A stretch of DNA of 64,000 nt from Synechococcus sp. UW179A (GCF_900473965.1 NZ_UCNJ01000010.1:41006-105005); one strand, 5' to 3'; positions 7,397-16,478 are shown, counted from the first letter of the stretch. Program-made: numbers and translations. Notes: generated by a model from the letters alone, not told the origin.

Positions 7397-8005
7397 GCTT
7401 GCTCCATCGTTAAGAAGGCAAGGACAGTTCAATGACAAGGCTAGTGTGAACTGCTGAGAAATGATCAACATTTTTGCGGATCAATTATTGATCTAATATC
7501 ACTAAGAGATTGTTCGGCATTCCATCGACTTTCAGTAGTTGTGTGTTGGATTCGGGGGCTGGTCGGAATAGCATTTATTCCCTATCTATGGGCTCAGCTG
7601 AAGAGCCCAAGACACAATAAGGCTAAACGACTCATGCCTCTTTGTCCGAGCGTTAGAGGTATGCCTAATTGGTCGACATTCCACTAATGTGTAAACTTTG
7701 CCATATTGAATCTGATGTTCCATTCTGCGCGAGTTGGCAAAGGCTAGATAGTCAGGGTATTAGCTTTTCTCACCCGATTCTCCACATTTCAGCTGGTTTA
7801 TCAATAGGGGCTTGTGGAAAAGTGCTGGTCTTTCAGTCTTCTCTCACCAAGATTTAATGAGGCAATAATTGATGTGCAGGCCTTTATGTGCGCTTGTTTT
7901 TCGTGAATGGCCTGACCATCAATCCCCAGCTGAGCAGAGGCGCTCTCTTGCGTGTTCTCTCTTGAGAACTTCAATGGCAAGGGCTCTCCGTTTGGCTTGA
8001 CGGTT
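7397..8005. other. 609-bp gene-free stretch with palindrome and hairpin
   Basis: This is the longest stretch without a convincing gene and is AT-rich compared with its surroundings. It contains a 15-base palindrome GATCAATTATTGATC (7479-7493) and a hairpin with arms GGGCTC (7590-7595) and GAGCCC (7603-7608). A 62-codon open frame at 7669-7857 is not convincing. It may encode a small RNA or contain remnants of a lost gene. Confidence 0.4.
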
Positions 8006-8470
8006 CTATCGCTGAAACCAACCCGTTAACGCAACGGCTAGTGCATCCGCGGCGTCGTCCGGTCTGGGCGGAGACTCAAGGTTGAGCTCGCGCATCACTG
8101 CTTCGAGAACCTCATCTTTGTCAGCATGGCCATGGCCGGTTAGAGCTTGCTTGATCTGCATCGGCGGAAACTCGACGATTGGCAGTCCAAATCGGCTGAG
8201 GGTCATGATCACTACGCCGCGAGCCTGGACAACGGCGATGGTGTTGCTGGATCTATAAAAGAAAAACTTTTCAACGGATGCTAAATCCGGTCGCCAGGCC
8301 CTGATTAGCTGCCGCAAGTCTCTAGCGATCTCCACCATCCGCGCCCCTTCTGAATGGCCCGGATCGGTGCGGATAATGCCGCAATCAAGCATGCTCTGCT
8401 GACCCCCCGAGGTCTCAATCACTCCGTAACCAACCCGGGCGAGACCGGGGTCAATACCGAGAATGCGCAC
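8006..8470 (-). CDS. ruvC: Crossover junction endodeoxyribonuclease RuvC
   Basis: RuvC resolves Holliday junctions with RuvAB during recombination and repair. At 154 aa it has standard length. The RNase-H-like acidic residues are visible: Asp7 in GIDPGLARVGYGV, Glu67 in SVEKFFF, and the C-terminal Asp cluster in RPDDAADALAVAL (about 138-142). It lies 24 bases downstream of chlI on the same strand and is probably the last gene of that transcript. Confidence 0.96.
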   Translation of the reverse strand: MRILGIDPGLARVGYGVIETSGGQQSMLDCGIIRTDPGHSEGARMVEIARDLRQLIRAWRPDLASVEKFFFYRSSNTIAVVQARGVVIMTLSRFGLPIVEFPPMQIKQALTGHGHADKDEVLEAVMRELNLESPPRPDDAADALAVALTGWFQR

Positions 8471-8494
8471 GGCTCGGCTACCCCTTTGAGCGCA

Positions 8495-9583
8495 TCAGGC
8501 GGCCAGGGCCAGTTCGAATTCGGCTCTGTCGCTACTTTCGCTGCGCTCAAACACCTTGCAGAACACCTTTACGACTCGGTCACCGGAATCGATCTGCTCG
8601 AGCGGATCTTTGCGCAGTCGGTGGCGTAGGCAGCATGACGCCACGCGGGCGACATCCTCTTCAGTAACTTCAGTGCGGCCTTCAAAGGCTGCGAGCGCTC
8701 GTGCAGCCCTGTTGGTGACGATGTCTCCCCTCAGTCCGTCGACATCCAGCTCGCCGCACACAGCGGAAATCCGCAATCTCAGATCATCGTCGATTTCAAC
8801 TTGGTCGAGTCGCTTCTGGGCTTCGACCACCCGTTCCTGCAGTGCCTTCTGTCCAGCTTCAACCGAGGCGGTGAAGGTATCAGGGTCGGTGTCGAAGGCT
8901 GTGCGCTGGTCCACCACCTGAACACGAAGCTCAGGATCTCTGACTGTTCGCACCTCAACACTCATGCCGAAGCGGTCGAGGAGCTGAGGGCGCAATTCCC
9001 CTTCTTCAGGGTTACCGGAACCGATCAGCACAAAGCGGGCAGGATGTCGCACGGACACTCCTTCACGTTCAACCGTGTTCCAGCCTGAAGCAGCAGAATC
9101 AAGCAGGACGTCGACGAGATGATCGTCCAGCAGATTCACTTCATCGACGTAGAGCAGCCCCCGGTTTGCCTTGGCTAGCAATCCTGGTTCAAAAGCCCGC
9201 ACGCCCTCGCTGAGGGCTTTCTCGATGTCGATGGTGCCGCACAGACGGTCTTCGGTCGCGCCAAGTGGAAGATCCACCATGGGCACCTGACGGTCCTCTG
9301 TCGTGAGGGTTTCCCCATGCTCGAGGCGCTGACGCACGTCGCTGCTCTGCAGATCGGGATCAGTTGGCGAACTGTTGTAAGGGTCTCCGGCTACTACCTC
9401 AATGCCAGGGAGGAGATCCGCTAGTGCCCTGATCGTGGTCGATTTACCTGTGCCCCTGTCGCCCATGATCATCACTCCGCCGATGCGGGGATCGATCACG
9501 TTGAGCAGCAGAGCAAGTTTCATTTCCTCCTGACCGATCACGGCCGTAAAGGGAAAAACTCTGCGCTTGCGCGGTGAACTCAC
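8495..9583 (-). CDS. chlI: Magnesium chelatase ATPase subunit I
   Basis: ChlI is the AAA+ motor of magnesium chelatase, which with ChlD and ChlH inserts Mg2+ into protoporphyrin IX, the first step committed to chlorophyll. The 362-aa protein shows Walker A GDRGTGKS (41-48), Walker B around LLYVDEVNLL, and the sensor/arginine-finger segment GSGNPEEGELRPQLLDRF. The start is GTG at 9583 and shares GTGA with the DUF3370 stop, implying coupled translation. Linking chlI to DUF3370 and a serine hydrolase is not an obvious functional grouping. chlD and chlH are not in the window. Confidence 0.97.
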   Translation of the reverse strand: MSSPRKRRVFPFTAVIGQEEMKLALLLNVIDPRIGGVMIMGDRGTGKSTTIRALADLLPGIEVVAGDPYNSSPTDPDLQSSDVRQRLEHGETLTTEDRQVPMVDLPLGATEDRLCGTIDIEKALSEGVRAFEPGLLAKANRGLLYVDEVNLLDDHLVDVLLDSAASGWNTVEREGVSVRHPARFVLIGSGNPEEGELRPQLLDRFGMSVEVRTVRDPELRVQVVDQRTAFDTDPDTFTASVEAGQKALQERVVEAQKRLDQVEIDDDLRLRISAVCGELDVDGLRGDIVTNRAARALAAFEGRTEVTEEDVARVASCCLRHRLRKDPLEQIDSGDRVVKVFCKVFERSESSDRAEFELALAA

Positions 9584-10995
9584 GGACGATCGACTGGTGT
9601 TCCTGTGGATTGTTTCACAGGTAGGAGCGACAGCACCTGGGGTGGGGTGGCATCGGCTGGATAGACCAGGCGTACCCGCACTGAGCGTTGTTCTCCAGGA
9701 GCAAGTGTGATTTGCCCAAGTTGAGGGCCCTCTTGACCCTTTCGCAACACCAGGTGAAACCGTCGTCGACCGCTGGGTCGACCGCCTTGTCCATCAAGCC
9801 CGCTTATTTCGATCGGTCCACGGAACATCACCGGACCGCTGTTACTGCTGCTGAACGCAAGTTGGCCGTTGCCGCTTCCGTTCTTATCAGGGGATTCCAG
9901 GGTGATCGCCACCGTTCGCTGCTGGGATCCCTGATTGCGGAGAGGAAGCGTTAGGTCGTACTCAACGCCGTAGTTGCCGTGTGCTGCCCAGGCGGTGCCT
10001 GCATCAAAGGCTTTCAGCTCTGCTGTCTGAATTTGTCCTGTTTTTAGCTCACCGCGTTCCAAGCTGCTAATCGGCCAGGAGATGGGCGCATCCTCAATGT
10101 TCACGTGGCTGGACCCTGGATCGGTCAGGGTTGCCCTCCAGGTGCTGCCGATCTGAACACCGCTTACGCGTGAGTACACCATCCTGCCGCGGGCGCCACG
10201 CGGGGTTGGTTGGTGCTCCTTCGGACTCTGCCGCCCCTCACTCAGCAGCTTCTTCCACCCGTCTTGACCAGGAACCTTGTCGCCGTTTCCGTAGGCGGCG
10301 ATGGTTGCGATATAGACCGGACCTGAGCTCTGAAGCCGCAGCTGCAGGTTGCGACCGTTGAGAAGGGGGTCCAGTCCGGCAACAGGGATTGGAAGAACAA
10401 CCAGGGAGCTGACCGACCCAGGCGCAATCTGCCATTCCCGCTGGAGTTCGTTCGCGATCTCTCCACGCAGAAGGTCGCCGGCCACCTTGCTGCCAGGACC
10501 GGAAGCAACCGCTGTGCCTGATTCAGCCATCAGCGTTGGCAACGGCAGAAATGGTGACGCGGTTTGGCCCTTCAGGGTTGCCTGTGAGAGGGAGGTGCTG
10601 CCACCCAGAAGTCGCAGAGTTACTGGAGCATCTCCTGCTGGCTCAGCAACAACAGCGAGCCAGAGAGTGGAGTCGAGCTGATCGGGCTGACCGGCGTAAA
10701 CGTGATGGCTGAATAGGTCGAAGCGACCGTTCAGCGCGATATTCAGCCCCGGCGCCTGCGGAAAGGTCGAAACAAGGATGCCTTCCCCGGTAATCAGTTC
10801 CGGGTTGTTGTCATTGACCATCAGCACGTCATCCAGCTGGCCTGGAAGGGCTCGCACATCGCTGTGGCGAGTCAGTGTCTGGTTAGCCGGTTTCTGTTGG
10901 TCTGCGGCAAGCTGCGCAGGAGCAAGCACCGTCGCGATGGACGCTGCGGCCATGGTCAGAGCGGCCAGCGCCTGCAGGCGATTGAGACGTGTCAT
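9580..10995 (-). CDS. DUF3370 family exported protein
   Basis: This is a 471-aa cyanobacterial protein of unknown function. It has a signal peptide (about 1-31, AALTMAAASIATVLAPAQLA) and a mature region with the family-like opening on ALPGQLDDVLMVNDNNPELI and a beta-rich body. The C-terminal part (APGEQRSVRVRLVYPAD) is typical of extracytoplasmic beta-sandwich domains. It overlaps the serine hydrolase upstream by 4 bases and chlI downstream by 4 bases. The upstream gene is a cell-wall type enzyme, so an envelope role is inferred. Confidence 0.85.
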   Translation of the reverse strand: MTRLNRLQALAALTMAAASIATVLAPAQLAADQQKPANQTLTRHSDVRALPGQLDDVLMVNDNNPELITGEGILVSTFPQAPGLNIALNGRFDLFSHHVYAGQPDQLDSTLWLAVVAEPAGDAPVTLRLLGGSTSLSQATLKGQTASPFLPLPTLMAESGTAVASGPGSKVAGDLLRGEIANELQREWQIAPGSVSSLVVLPIPVAGLDPLLNGRNLQLRLQSSGPVYIATIAAYGNGDKVPGQDGWKKLLSEGRQSPKEHQPTPRGARGRMVYSRVSGVQIGSTWRATLTDPGSSHVNIEDAPISWPISSLERGELKTGQIQTAELKAFDAGTAWAAHGNYGVEYDLTLPLRNQGSQQRTVAITLESPDKNGSGNGQLAFSSSNSGPVMFRGPIEISGLDGQGGRPSGRRRFHLVLRKGQEGPQLGQITLAPGEQRSVRVRLVYPADATPPQVLSLLPVKQSTGTPVDRP

Positions 10996-12146
10996 GGATC
11001 GATGTTGGTGCCACTTGCCGTGGAACGGGCAACGGCGGGTTTGGGTTTGAGAACCGGCGCCATCGCTGCGGCCAACTTGCGGATCAGCTCCGTCGAGCGC
11101 GGATCGTTGAACGGCCCTTTCACCAGGAAGGCGGCAACCGCTCTGCTGCCATCCGGCAACTCAATTAAGCCGGCATCGGCGTAGGCGATCCCGATGTCCC
11201 CGGTTTTATTGAGCACTCTGTAGCCCTTCACCATCAGGCTGTCGTCTGGCTCTCCCTGGCGTCCGCCGAGACCCCGCAGTAGTCCGCGCGGCAGAAGAGT
11301 ATTGGTGATTGATGTGCCCATGACCTCCCGAAACAGATCGCGGCTGCGGATCGAGAGGGCTTCACCGGTGTCCACTAGCGCAATCGATCGAGCCAGGTCT
11401 CTGGCGCTAGTGCTGTTGGTGCCCTTGAGATCGGGTAGCCAATCGTTCACCTTGGTGGCGCTCAGGCCCAGAGCGTTGAAACGGGCATTCAGTGTCTCCT
11501 GCCCTCCTAGGCGTTCGATCAGAAGATTGGTGGCGGTGTTGTCGCTGACCCGGATCATTTCAGTGGCGACTTCATGGGTTGGGAACCGAGTGCCGAGTGG
11601 TTTCGTCGCCATCCAGCCGGCACCGCCTCCCACCACGGTTTTGCTGAGTTTCAGAGGCTCGTTCCAGCTCAAACGACCTGCATCAAGCTCCTCAAGGGTG
11701 ACAAGCAGAATCGGGGTCTTGATGGAGCTGGCGGCCGGCAGTGCAGTGTCAGGCTCCAGCTGTGCGTAGCGCCCGTCGTCCAGCACGAGCATGAAGGCGC
11801 TCACTTTTAGGTCGGGCTGTTCTGCTGCCAGTGTCTGCCAGCGCGCACTCAGCGGCTTGAGTTCATTGCGGGTTTCGAAACGGCCTAGGGATTCGGTGCG
11901 ATTGAGGGAAGAGGTTCCGCTGGTGTTGGCAGTCGCTTCGGGCTGGTCTTTGCCCTCTGGGCTCTGCTCGGTTAACGGCAGCCAGCCAGGTAGGGCGAGA
12001 TCTCCCTTTTCAACTGCAGGGCCAGCCAGTTTCAGTAAGGAGCCTGTAATGACACCAAGTCCGACGCCCATCAGAACAAGTCGCAGCACAAGCCGCAGAG
12101 GACGTCCCCAGCCAGGGTTTTGGCGTCTAGATCGACTGGAGGCCAA
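10992..12146 (-). CDS. Membrane-anchored serine hydrolase of the beta-lactamase/PBP fold
   Basis: The 384-aa protein has an N-terminal membrane segment (about 18-40), a Pro/Ser/Thr-rich linker, and a catalytic domain from about residue 98. All three active-site motifs are present: SSIK (Ser140, Lys143), SDN (201-203) and KTG (314-316). The segment matching the class A omega loop reads WLPDLK (236-241), so the deacylating Glu of true beta-lactamases is replaced by Leu and the Asn by Lys. It is thus more likely a cell-wall DD-peptidase-like enzyme than a resistance enzyme. It overlaps the DUF3370 start by 4 bases. Confidence 0.85.
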   Translation of the reverse strand: MASSRSRRQNPGWGRPLRLVLRLVLMGVGLGVITGSLLKLAGPAVEKGDLALPGWLPLTEQSPEGKDQPEATANTSGTSSLNRTESLGRFETRNELKPLSARWQTLAAEQPDLKVSAFMLVLDDGRYAQLEPDTALPAASSIKTPILLVTLEELDAGRLSWNEPLKLSKTVVGGGAGWMATKPLGTRFPTHEVATEMIRVSDNTATNLLIERLGGQETLNARFNALGLSATKVNDWLPDLKGTNSTSARDLARSIALVDTGEALSIRSRDLFREVMGTSITNTLLPRGLLRGLGGRQGEPDDSLMVKGYRVLNKTGDIGIAYADAGLIELPDGSRAVAAFLVKGPFNDPRSTELIRKLAAAMAPVLKPKPAVARSTASGTNIDP

Positions 12147-12170
12147 TGAACTGCGCGAGAAAGCCAGAGA

Positions 12171-12905
12171 TTACGGGCGGTGGCAACGAATCGCCCAACG
12201 AAGTTGTCGGACCATGCCACGCAGCATGGCCAATTCTTCAGGACGCACCAGGGATCGTTGCAGCAGTCCTTTGACCTTGGCCATGCGTGCCCTGGCGGTG
12301 TGCTCTAACAAGAAACCTGCCTCCAGAAGTAAATCCTCCGCGTCATTGAGGCAGTCGATCAGCTGGGTTGGTGCGGCTGTTTCTGCACTGTGAAGTGTGT
12401 CTTTCAGCGGACCTGAGGATTGCCGGCGCACCCTCTCTAGTTCGTGCAACATCACGGCCACCGCATGGGACAAATTCATGGATGGATAGGCTTCCGAGGA
12501 GTGAAGCCGTACAACGCGCTGACTGAGTAGAAGCTCCTCATTGCTCAGTCCGCGGTCTTCTCTGCCAAAGACCAGTGCAACCTGTGCTGCCGATTCAAGA
12601 CCCTGTTGCACCCAGGGCATGACCTGTTCAGGAGGCTGTAGAGCAATCTCTCCATGGTCAATGCGGCCGCAGCTGGCCACGACGCGTTGGCAATCGACCA
12701 GTGCCTCGAACAGTGTCGGGAAGCGACGAGCTCGGCTGAGAACCTGCCCTCCATGCACGGCCATGCGTTGTGCGTCGGGGTCACTCGGTTCACATCGTGG
12801 AGCGACCAACCTCAGATCCTCAACACCGAAGTTGGCGCAGAGCCGAGCCACGCTTCCAACGTTGAGCGGACCGGACGGCTCCACCAACACCACGGCAAGG
12901 CTCAC
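12171..12905 (-). CDS. TrmH/SpoU-family RNA 2'-O-methyltransferase, TrmJ-like
   Basis: The 244-aa protein opens with VVLVEPSGPLNVGSVARLC, the N-terminal motif of SPOUT methyltransferases. It later shows the knot-forming motifs ALVFGREDRGLSNEEL and PSMNLSHAVAVMLHEL. This combination is typical of the TrmJ group, which methylates the ribose at position 32 of tRNAs using SAM. The C-terminal helical extension after about residue 165 is also typical. It lies between cytM and the serine hydrolase on the same strand with short gaps. The tRNA target is inferred from the family. Confidence 0.9.
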   Translation of the reverse strand: MSLAVVLVEPSGPLNVGSVARLCANFGVEDLRLVAPRCEPSDPDAQRMAVHGGQVLSRARRFPTLFEALVDCQRVVASCGRIDHGEIALQPPEQVMPWVQQGLESAAQVALVFGREDRGLSNEELLLSQRVVRLHSSEAYPSMNLSHAVAVMLHELERVRRQSSGPLKDTLHSAETAAPTQLIDCLNDAEDLLLEAGFLLEHTARARMAKVKGLLQRSLVRPEELAMLRGMVRQLRWAIRCHRP

Positions 12906-12912
12906 GATGGCA

Positions 12913-13323
12913 TCAGTTCAGGGTGTGTAGGTAGCTCAGAAGGTCTGCCATTCCTTCCGGTTCAATTTCAAAGCGTGGCATCGGTGGGGTTTCTCCACTC
13001 ACGATCTGGTGGATCAATGAACGGTCGGGCCGTCGTTCGCTCACGGCCTGAAGACTTGGACCCACCAGTCCCTGTCCCGCGATGCCATGACAGCCAGCGC
13101 AGTTGATGCGGAACAGCTGCGCTCCATGCTGCACATCGCCATTCAAAGCCAGCGCAGCCTTGCTGTAAGGATCGAGACGAGTGCTGACATAAAACCAGGC
13201 CCCTAGGGCTATAGCTGTGATCACAGCCATGACGATCAGCGCCGTCACCAAACCACGGCGTCGTTCCAACGTTGCAGCAGTTGATGACGGTGTCGTCACA
13301 GTTGCGTCATATGCATGGAACAA
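12913..13323 (-). CDS. cytM: Cytochrome cM
   Basis: CytM is a cyanobacterial c-type cytochrome tied to electron flow and redox homeostasis in the membrane. The 136-aa protein has an N-terminal membrane anchor (about 24-46). It carries one heme motif CAGCH (Cys75, Cys78, His79), and Met115 in TPPMPRF is the likely sixth ligand. The mature domain [18 protein letters not shown] through [10 protein letters not shown] closely matches known CytM proteins. Together with petG, which starts 32 bases away on the opposite strand, it makes a small electron-transport locus. Confidence 0.93.
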
Positions 13324-13355
13324 TTGTGGTCAATCCTTCCACTCGGCGCGACGCC

Positions 13356-13469
13356 ATGATCGAACCTCTGCTCTGCGGCATCGTTCTTGGTCTGATTCCT
13401 GTCACCCTTCTCGGCCTGTTTGTCGCGGCTTGGAATCAGTATCGACGCGGCAGTGCTCTTGGGGGTTGA
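13356..13469 (+). CDS. petG: Cytochrome b6f subunit V (PetG)
   Basis: PetG is a 37-aa single-helix subunit needed for assembly and stability of the cytochrome b6f complex in the thylakoid membrane. The ATG at 13356 begins [15 protein letters not shown], then [13 protein letters not shown], which is the classic PetG sequence. The longer open frame from 13272 adds no recognisable sequence. Its last 68 bases overlap the 3' end of rsmD on the other strand. cytM is divergent upstream. Confidence 0.95.
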
Positions 13470-14022
13470 GGATCAGCAGGCTGCTCTTTCCGTAATGACG
13501 TCTGTCTGCTTCCTTCCAGCCTGAAGGCACTTCAAATTTCTCTTTGCTGGCGAACTCGCAGATCACCAGACCCTGAGGTTGAACCCATCCGCCACTCTGA
13601 AGCATGCCGAGTGCAGGGACGTAAAGCCCAGATGCATATGGCGGGTCGAAATAAACGATTGAGAACCTTTGCTTGCCCTCAAGGCATCCCTGTTTCAGCC
13701 ATAAGAGAAGATCCTTCCTAATCACCCTCACCGTTGCATCGCAGGCATGGCTGGTGGCGACCAGTTCTAGGTTTTCGCGACAAATGGCTGCTGTTCGCGC
13801 ATCCTTCTCCACAGCAACCACGTGGGAGGCTCCTCGCATCAACGCCTCACAGCCCATGACTCCGCTGCCGCTGCAGAGGTCTAGCCAGTGGCAGCCTCTG
13901 ATCTTGGAGCTCAACATGTTCATCAAGGCTTCACGCACCCGGGAGGTAGTTGGCCGGGTGCCCTGACCTTGAGGGCTGCGCAGTCGTCGCCCGCCAATTA
14001 AACGCAGCTGTGCACCTTTCAC
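13402..14022 (-). CDS. rsmD: 16S rRNA (guanine966-N2)-methyltransferase RsmD
   Basis: RsmD methylates G966 of 16S rRNA during 30S assembly. The 206-aa protein has SAM motif I ([15 protein letters not shown], 47-61) and the catalytic DPPY motif (126-129), as expected. The start at 14022 overlaps the hisH stop by 4 bases. The C-terminal 22 or so codons overlap petG in the opposite direction. This end (after [13 protein letters not shown]) is therefore under double coding constraint and may not belong to the conserved fold. Confidence 0.92.
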
Positions 14023-14681
14023 TTCGGCAGTTGAGCGCCGGACTGCAGCCAGCTAATCCAATTTTTCAGCAACTGAGCGCCGGCTTTTGCTGATTTTTCA
14101 GGGTGAAACTGACAGGCACCAGTGCGATTCCTCCAAACCATCGCCGTAGCTTCCCCCTGCCCGAAGGTCATGGTCGCTGCCAGATCAGTGGCCTTGTTGG
14201 GAACCGCTGCATAGGAGTGCACGAAATACACCCACGGTTGCGCGTCGCTTTGGACAAGAAGCGGGCAGGGGTGTTGGGGTTTCAGTTGAGCCCAGCCCAT
14301 GTGTGGGATCCGCTCCCCCTGTTGATCAGGTAAGCGTTGAACTTCGCCTTCGAAGAGTCCCAGCCCTTCGGCATTGCCTTCATCGCTGCGTTCAAAAAGC
14401 AACTGAAGGCCCAAGCAGATTCCGAGCAGAGGGCGTTTGTTGTGATGCCAGCTGCGCAGATGCTGCACGAGCCCAGTCGAATGAAGCTTCTCCATTGCCG
14501 GATCGAAAGCCCCGACTCCAGGGAGAATCAGCGCATCGCAGGCTTCAAGATCCTGAGGATGCCGAACCTGGGCTAATGGCTGCCCCAACCGGTTAAAACT
14601 TGTCTGAACGGAATGGAGATTGCCCATTCCGTAATCGATCAAGCCGATCCGCTGGATCGGCTTTAGAGAGTCCCCCGGCAT
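14019..14681 (-). CDS. hisH: Imidazole glycerol phosphate synthase glutamine amidotransferase subunit
   Basis: HisH hydrolyses glutamine and passes ammonia to HisF, making imidazole glycerol phosphate in histidine synthesis. The 220-aa protein has the class I amidotransferase triad: Cys89 in LLGICLGLQLLFE, and His193 and Glu195 in CQFHPEKS. The oxyanion region GVGAFDPAM is also present. It lies 29 bases downstream of trxA and overlaps rsmD by 4 bases. hisF is not in the window. Confidence 0.96.
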   Translation of the reverse strand: MPGDSLKPIQRIGLIDYGMGNLHSVQTSFNRLGQPLAQVRHPQDLEACDALILPGVGAFDPAMEKLHSTGLVQHLRSWHHNKRPLLGICLGLQLLFERSDEGNAEGLGLFEGEVQRLPDQQGERIPHMGWAQLKPQHPCPLLVQSDAQPWVYFVHSYAAVPNKATDLAATMTFGQGEATAMVWRNRTGACQFHPEKSAKAGAQLLKNWISWLQSGAQLPK

Positions 14682-14710
14682 CTGGTCTGCTGACGAAGTC
14701 AGTTGAGGCC

Positions 14711-15034
14711 TCAGAGATATTTGGCAATGGTGCCAGAGAGAGTTGCTTTGGGGACGGCTCCAACAACGGTGTCGACTTTCTGTCCACCCTTGAACACCAT
14801 CAAGGTTGGAATGCTGCGAATGCCGAACTGGCTGGCCACGTTGGGATTTTCATCGGTGTTGAGCTTGAACACCTTGATTTTCCCTTCGAACTCCTTGGCA
14901 ATTTCATCAACAATGGGAGCCACCATGCGACAGGGGCCACACCAGGGGGCCCAGAAATCGACCAGCACGGGAACGTCACTCTGAAGGACGTCCTGTTCGA
15001 AGGAGGCGTCGGTGACAGCGGCAGCGCTGGACAT
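14711..15034 (-). CDS. trxA: Thioredoxin
   Basis: This is a 107-aa m-type-like thioredoxin, reduced by ferredoxin-thioredoxin reductase or NTR, that controls target enzymes by thiol exchange. The active site WCGPC lies at 31-35, followed by the conserved helix and cis-Pro region ([14 protein letters not shown]). The length is standard. It sits immediately downstream of the small RNA gene yfr1, an arrangement conserved in many cyanobacteria, and upstream of hisH. Confidence 0.97.
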   Translation of the reverse strand: MSSAAAVTDASFEQDVLQSDVPVLVDFWAPWCGPCRMVAPIVDEIAKEFEGKIKVFKLNTDENPNVASQFGIRSIPTLMVFKGGQKVDTVVGAVPKATLSGTIAKYL

Positions 15035-15133
15035 TCAGGATCGGTCGAATTGGGCGAAATTTAGCAACCGTTTCTGAGGTTGCTGCTCAATCACCCAGCT
15101 CTTCGCCTGAACTGTGATGGATGACATAAAGAC

Positions 15134-15192
15134 AGAAAGCCCGAACGCGTCGGGCCAGAGGGTGTGAGGAGTGTGTGAGCCAAGGCCCGCAC
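15134..15192 (-). ncRNA. yfr1: Yfr1 small regulatory RNA
   Basis: Read on the minus strand, this interval contains ACTCCTCACAC, the ultra-conserved unpaired core of cyanobacterial Yfr1, within CTCACACACTCCTCACACC. It is flanked by a GGGCC...GGCCC pairing and then a terminator hairpin CCCGA-CGCG-TCGGG followed by CTTTCT. It lies between guaB3 and trxA, the known location of Yfr1 in many cyanobacteria. Yfr1 acts by pairing of the core with target mRNAs, including outer-membrane protein genes. The exact ends are estimates from the -10 box and the terminator. Confidence 0.9.
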
Positions 15193-15198
15193 TGCTTG

Positions 15199-15204
15199 AT
15201 TTTA
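15199..15204 (-). promoter_or_regulatory. Probable -10 box of yfr1
   Basis: On the minus strand this reads TAAAAT, six to seven bases upstream of the estimated 5' end of Yfr1. The position fits a sigma-70 type -10 element. No clear -35 box was identified. Confidence 0.55.
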
Positions 15205-15250
15205 CCTGTGTCTCCGCGGGGTCATTCTTATCTCAATGCGAGAACTGCGC

Positions 15251-16414
15251 TCACTTGCCCATGCCCAGATGCTGGGCTTTCTGATAAACCTTGCCCTCAG
15301 TGAGCAGCGATGGAGCCACAACCACCTCCACCTGCTGCATCTCTTTGATGGTGCGTGCTCCAAGGGTTCCCATGGAGGTTTTCAGGCAGCCCAAAAGATT
15401 ATGGGTTCCGTCATCAAGCTTGGCAGGTCCCCGAAGAATCCGCTCCAGGCTTCCCGTGCTGCCCACATTGATGCGGGTGCCGCGGGGTAGGACTGGGCTT
15501 GGAGTGGCCATGCCCCAGTGAAAGCCACGACCGGGTGCTTCCTCTGCGCGGGCAATCGGTGATCCGATCATCACCGCATCAGCCCCACAGGCAATGCATT
15601 TGCAGATGTCTCCGCCCGTCACAATGCCCCCGTCGGCAACGATAGGTACGTATCGGTTGCTTTCTTTCTGGTAGTCCTCTCGGGCCGCGGCGCAGTCCGC
15701 AACCGCTGTGGCCTGGGGTATCCCAACTCCAAGTACGCCTCTTGAGGTGCAGGCAGCTCCAGGGCCGATCCCCACCATCACGGCAGCTGCCCCGGCGCGC
15801 ATCAGCTGCAGAGCCACGTCGTAGGTCACGCAATTGCCGATCACAACGGGAACACCCAGATCTCGACAGAGGGCTTCAAGGTCAAGTGTCTGCTGGCCCT
15901 CAGGTCCGATGTGATTTGTCGACACCACCGTGGCCTGGACAAAAAACAGATCGACACCTGCTTCAGCGATCGCCTTGCCGTAGCGCAGGGCCGCGACAGG
16001 GGTTCCGCTGACAGCGGCGATGCCACCCTGGGCCTTGATGTCCTGAATCCGCTTGCGGATCAGGGGTTCCTGCACAGGCTGGCTATAGATCTCCTGCATT
16101 AGAGGAACGAACTCGTCCTTGCCAACCGAAGTAATGCGATCGAGAACGCTATTGGGGTCTTCGTAGCGGGTCTGGACTCCCTCCAGGTTGATCACACCGA
16201 GGGCTCCAAGCCTGGACAGATTGACGGCCATACCCACATCAACAACGCCATCCATGGCGCTGGCGATAATCGGGATTTCTCGCTCAATTCCTCCAATGGA
16301 CCAGCTGGTGTTGGTCACCTCTGGATCCACGGTTTTGCCGCCGGGCACCAGTGCGATTTCATCGATGCCATAGGCCCGGCGTACAACCTTGGAGCGTCCG
16401 AGCTGAATGTCCAC
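15251..16414 (-). CDS. GuaB3-type IMP dehydrogenase family protein
   Basis: The 387-aa protein has the IMPDH/GMPR TIM-barrel. The catalytic Cys222 is in [11 protein letters not shown], and glycine-rich phosphate-binding segments ([11 protein letters not shown]) follow. It lacks the CBS domains present in classical IMPDH and begins with [19 protein letters not shown], as GuaB3 proteins do. GuaB3 is expected to oxidise IMP to XMP in GTP synthesis, although the group is less studied than GuaB. It is followed by yfr1 and trxA on the same strand. Confidence 0.92.
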   Translation of the reverse strand: MDIQLGRSKVVRRAYGIDEIALVPGGKTVDPEVTNTSWSIGGIEREIPIIASAMDGVVDVGMAVNLSRLGALGVINLEGVQTRYEDPNSVLDRITSVGKDEFVPLMQEIYSQPVQEPLIRKRIQDIKAQGGIAAVSGTPVAALRYGKAIAEAGVDLFFVQATVVSTNHIGPEGQQTLDLEALCRDLGVPVVIGNCVTYDVALQLMRAGAAAVMVGIGPGAACTSRGVLGVGIPQATAVADCAAAREDYQKESNRYVPIVADGGIVTGGDICKCIACGADAVMIGSPIARAEEAPGRGFHWGMATPSPVLPRGTRINVGSTGSLERILRGPAKLDDGTHNLLGCLKTSMGTLGARTIKEMQQVEVVVAPSLLTEGKVYQKAQHLGMGK

Positions 16415-16478
16415 CGCAGGAGCTAACAGAGTTGGATCAAGCTACCAATCGGTGATTCGTGCTTCGTGACGATTTGGG

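Noticed and set aside
7669..7857. 62-aa frame in the large gap
   Set aside because: No start signal, no homology by eye, and AT-rich noncoding-like composition; a Cys pair near its start is not enough.
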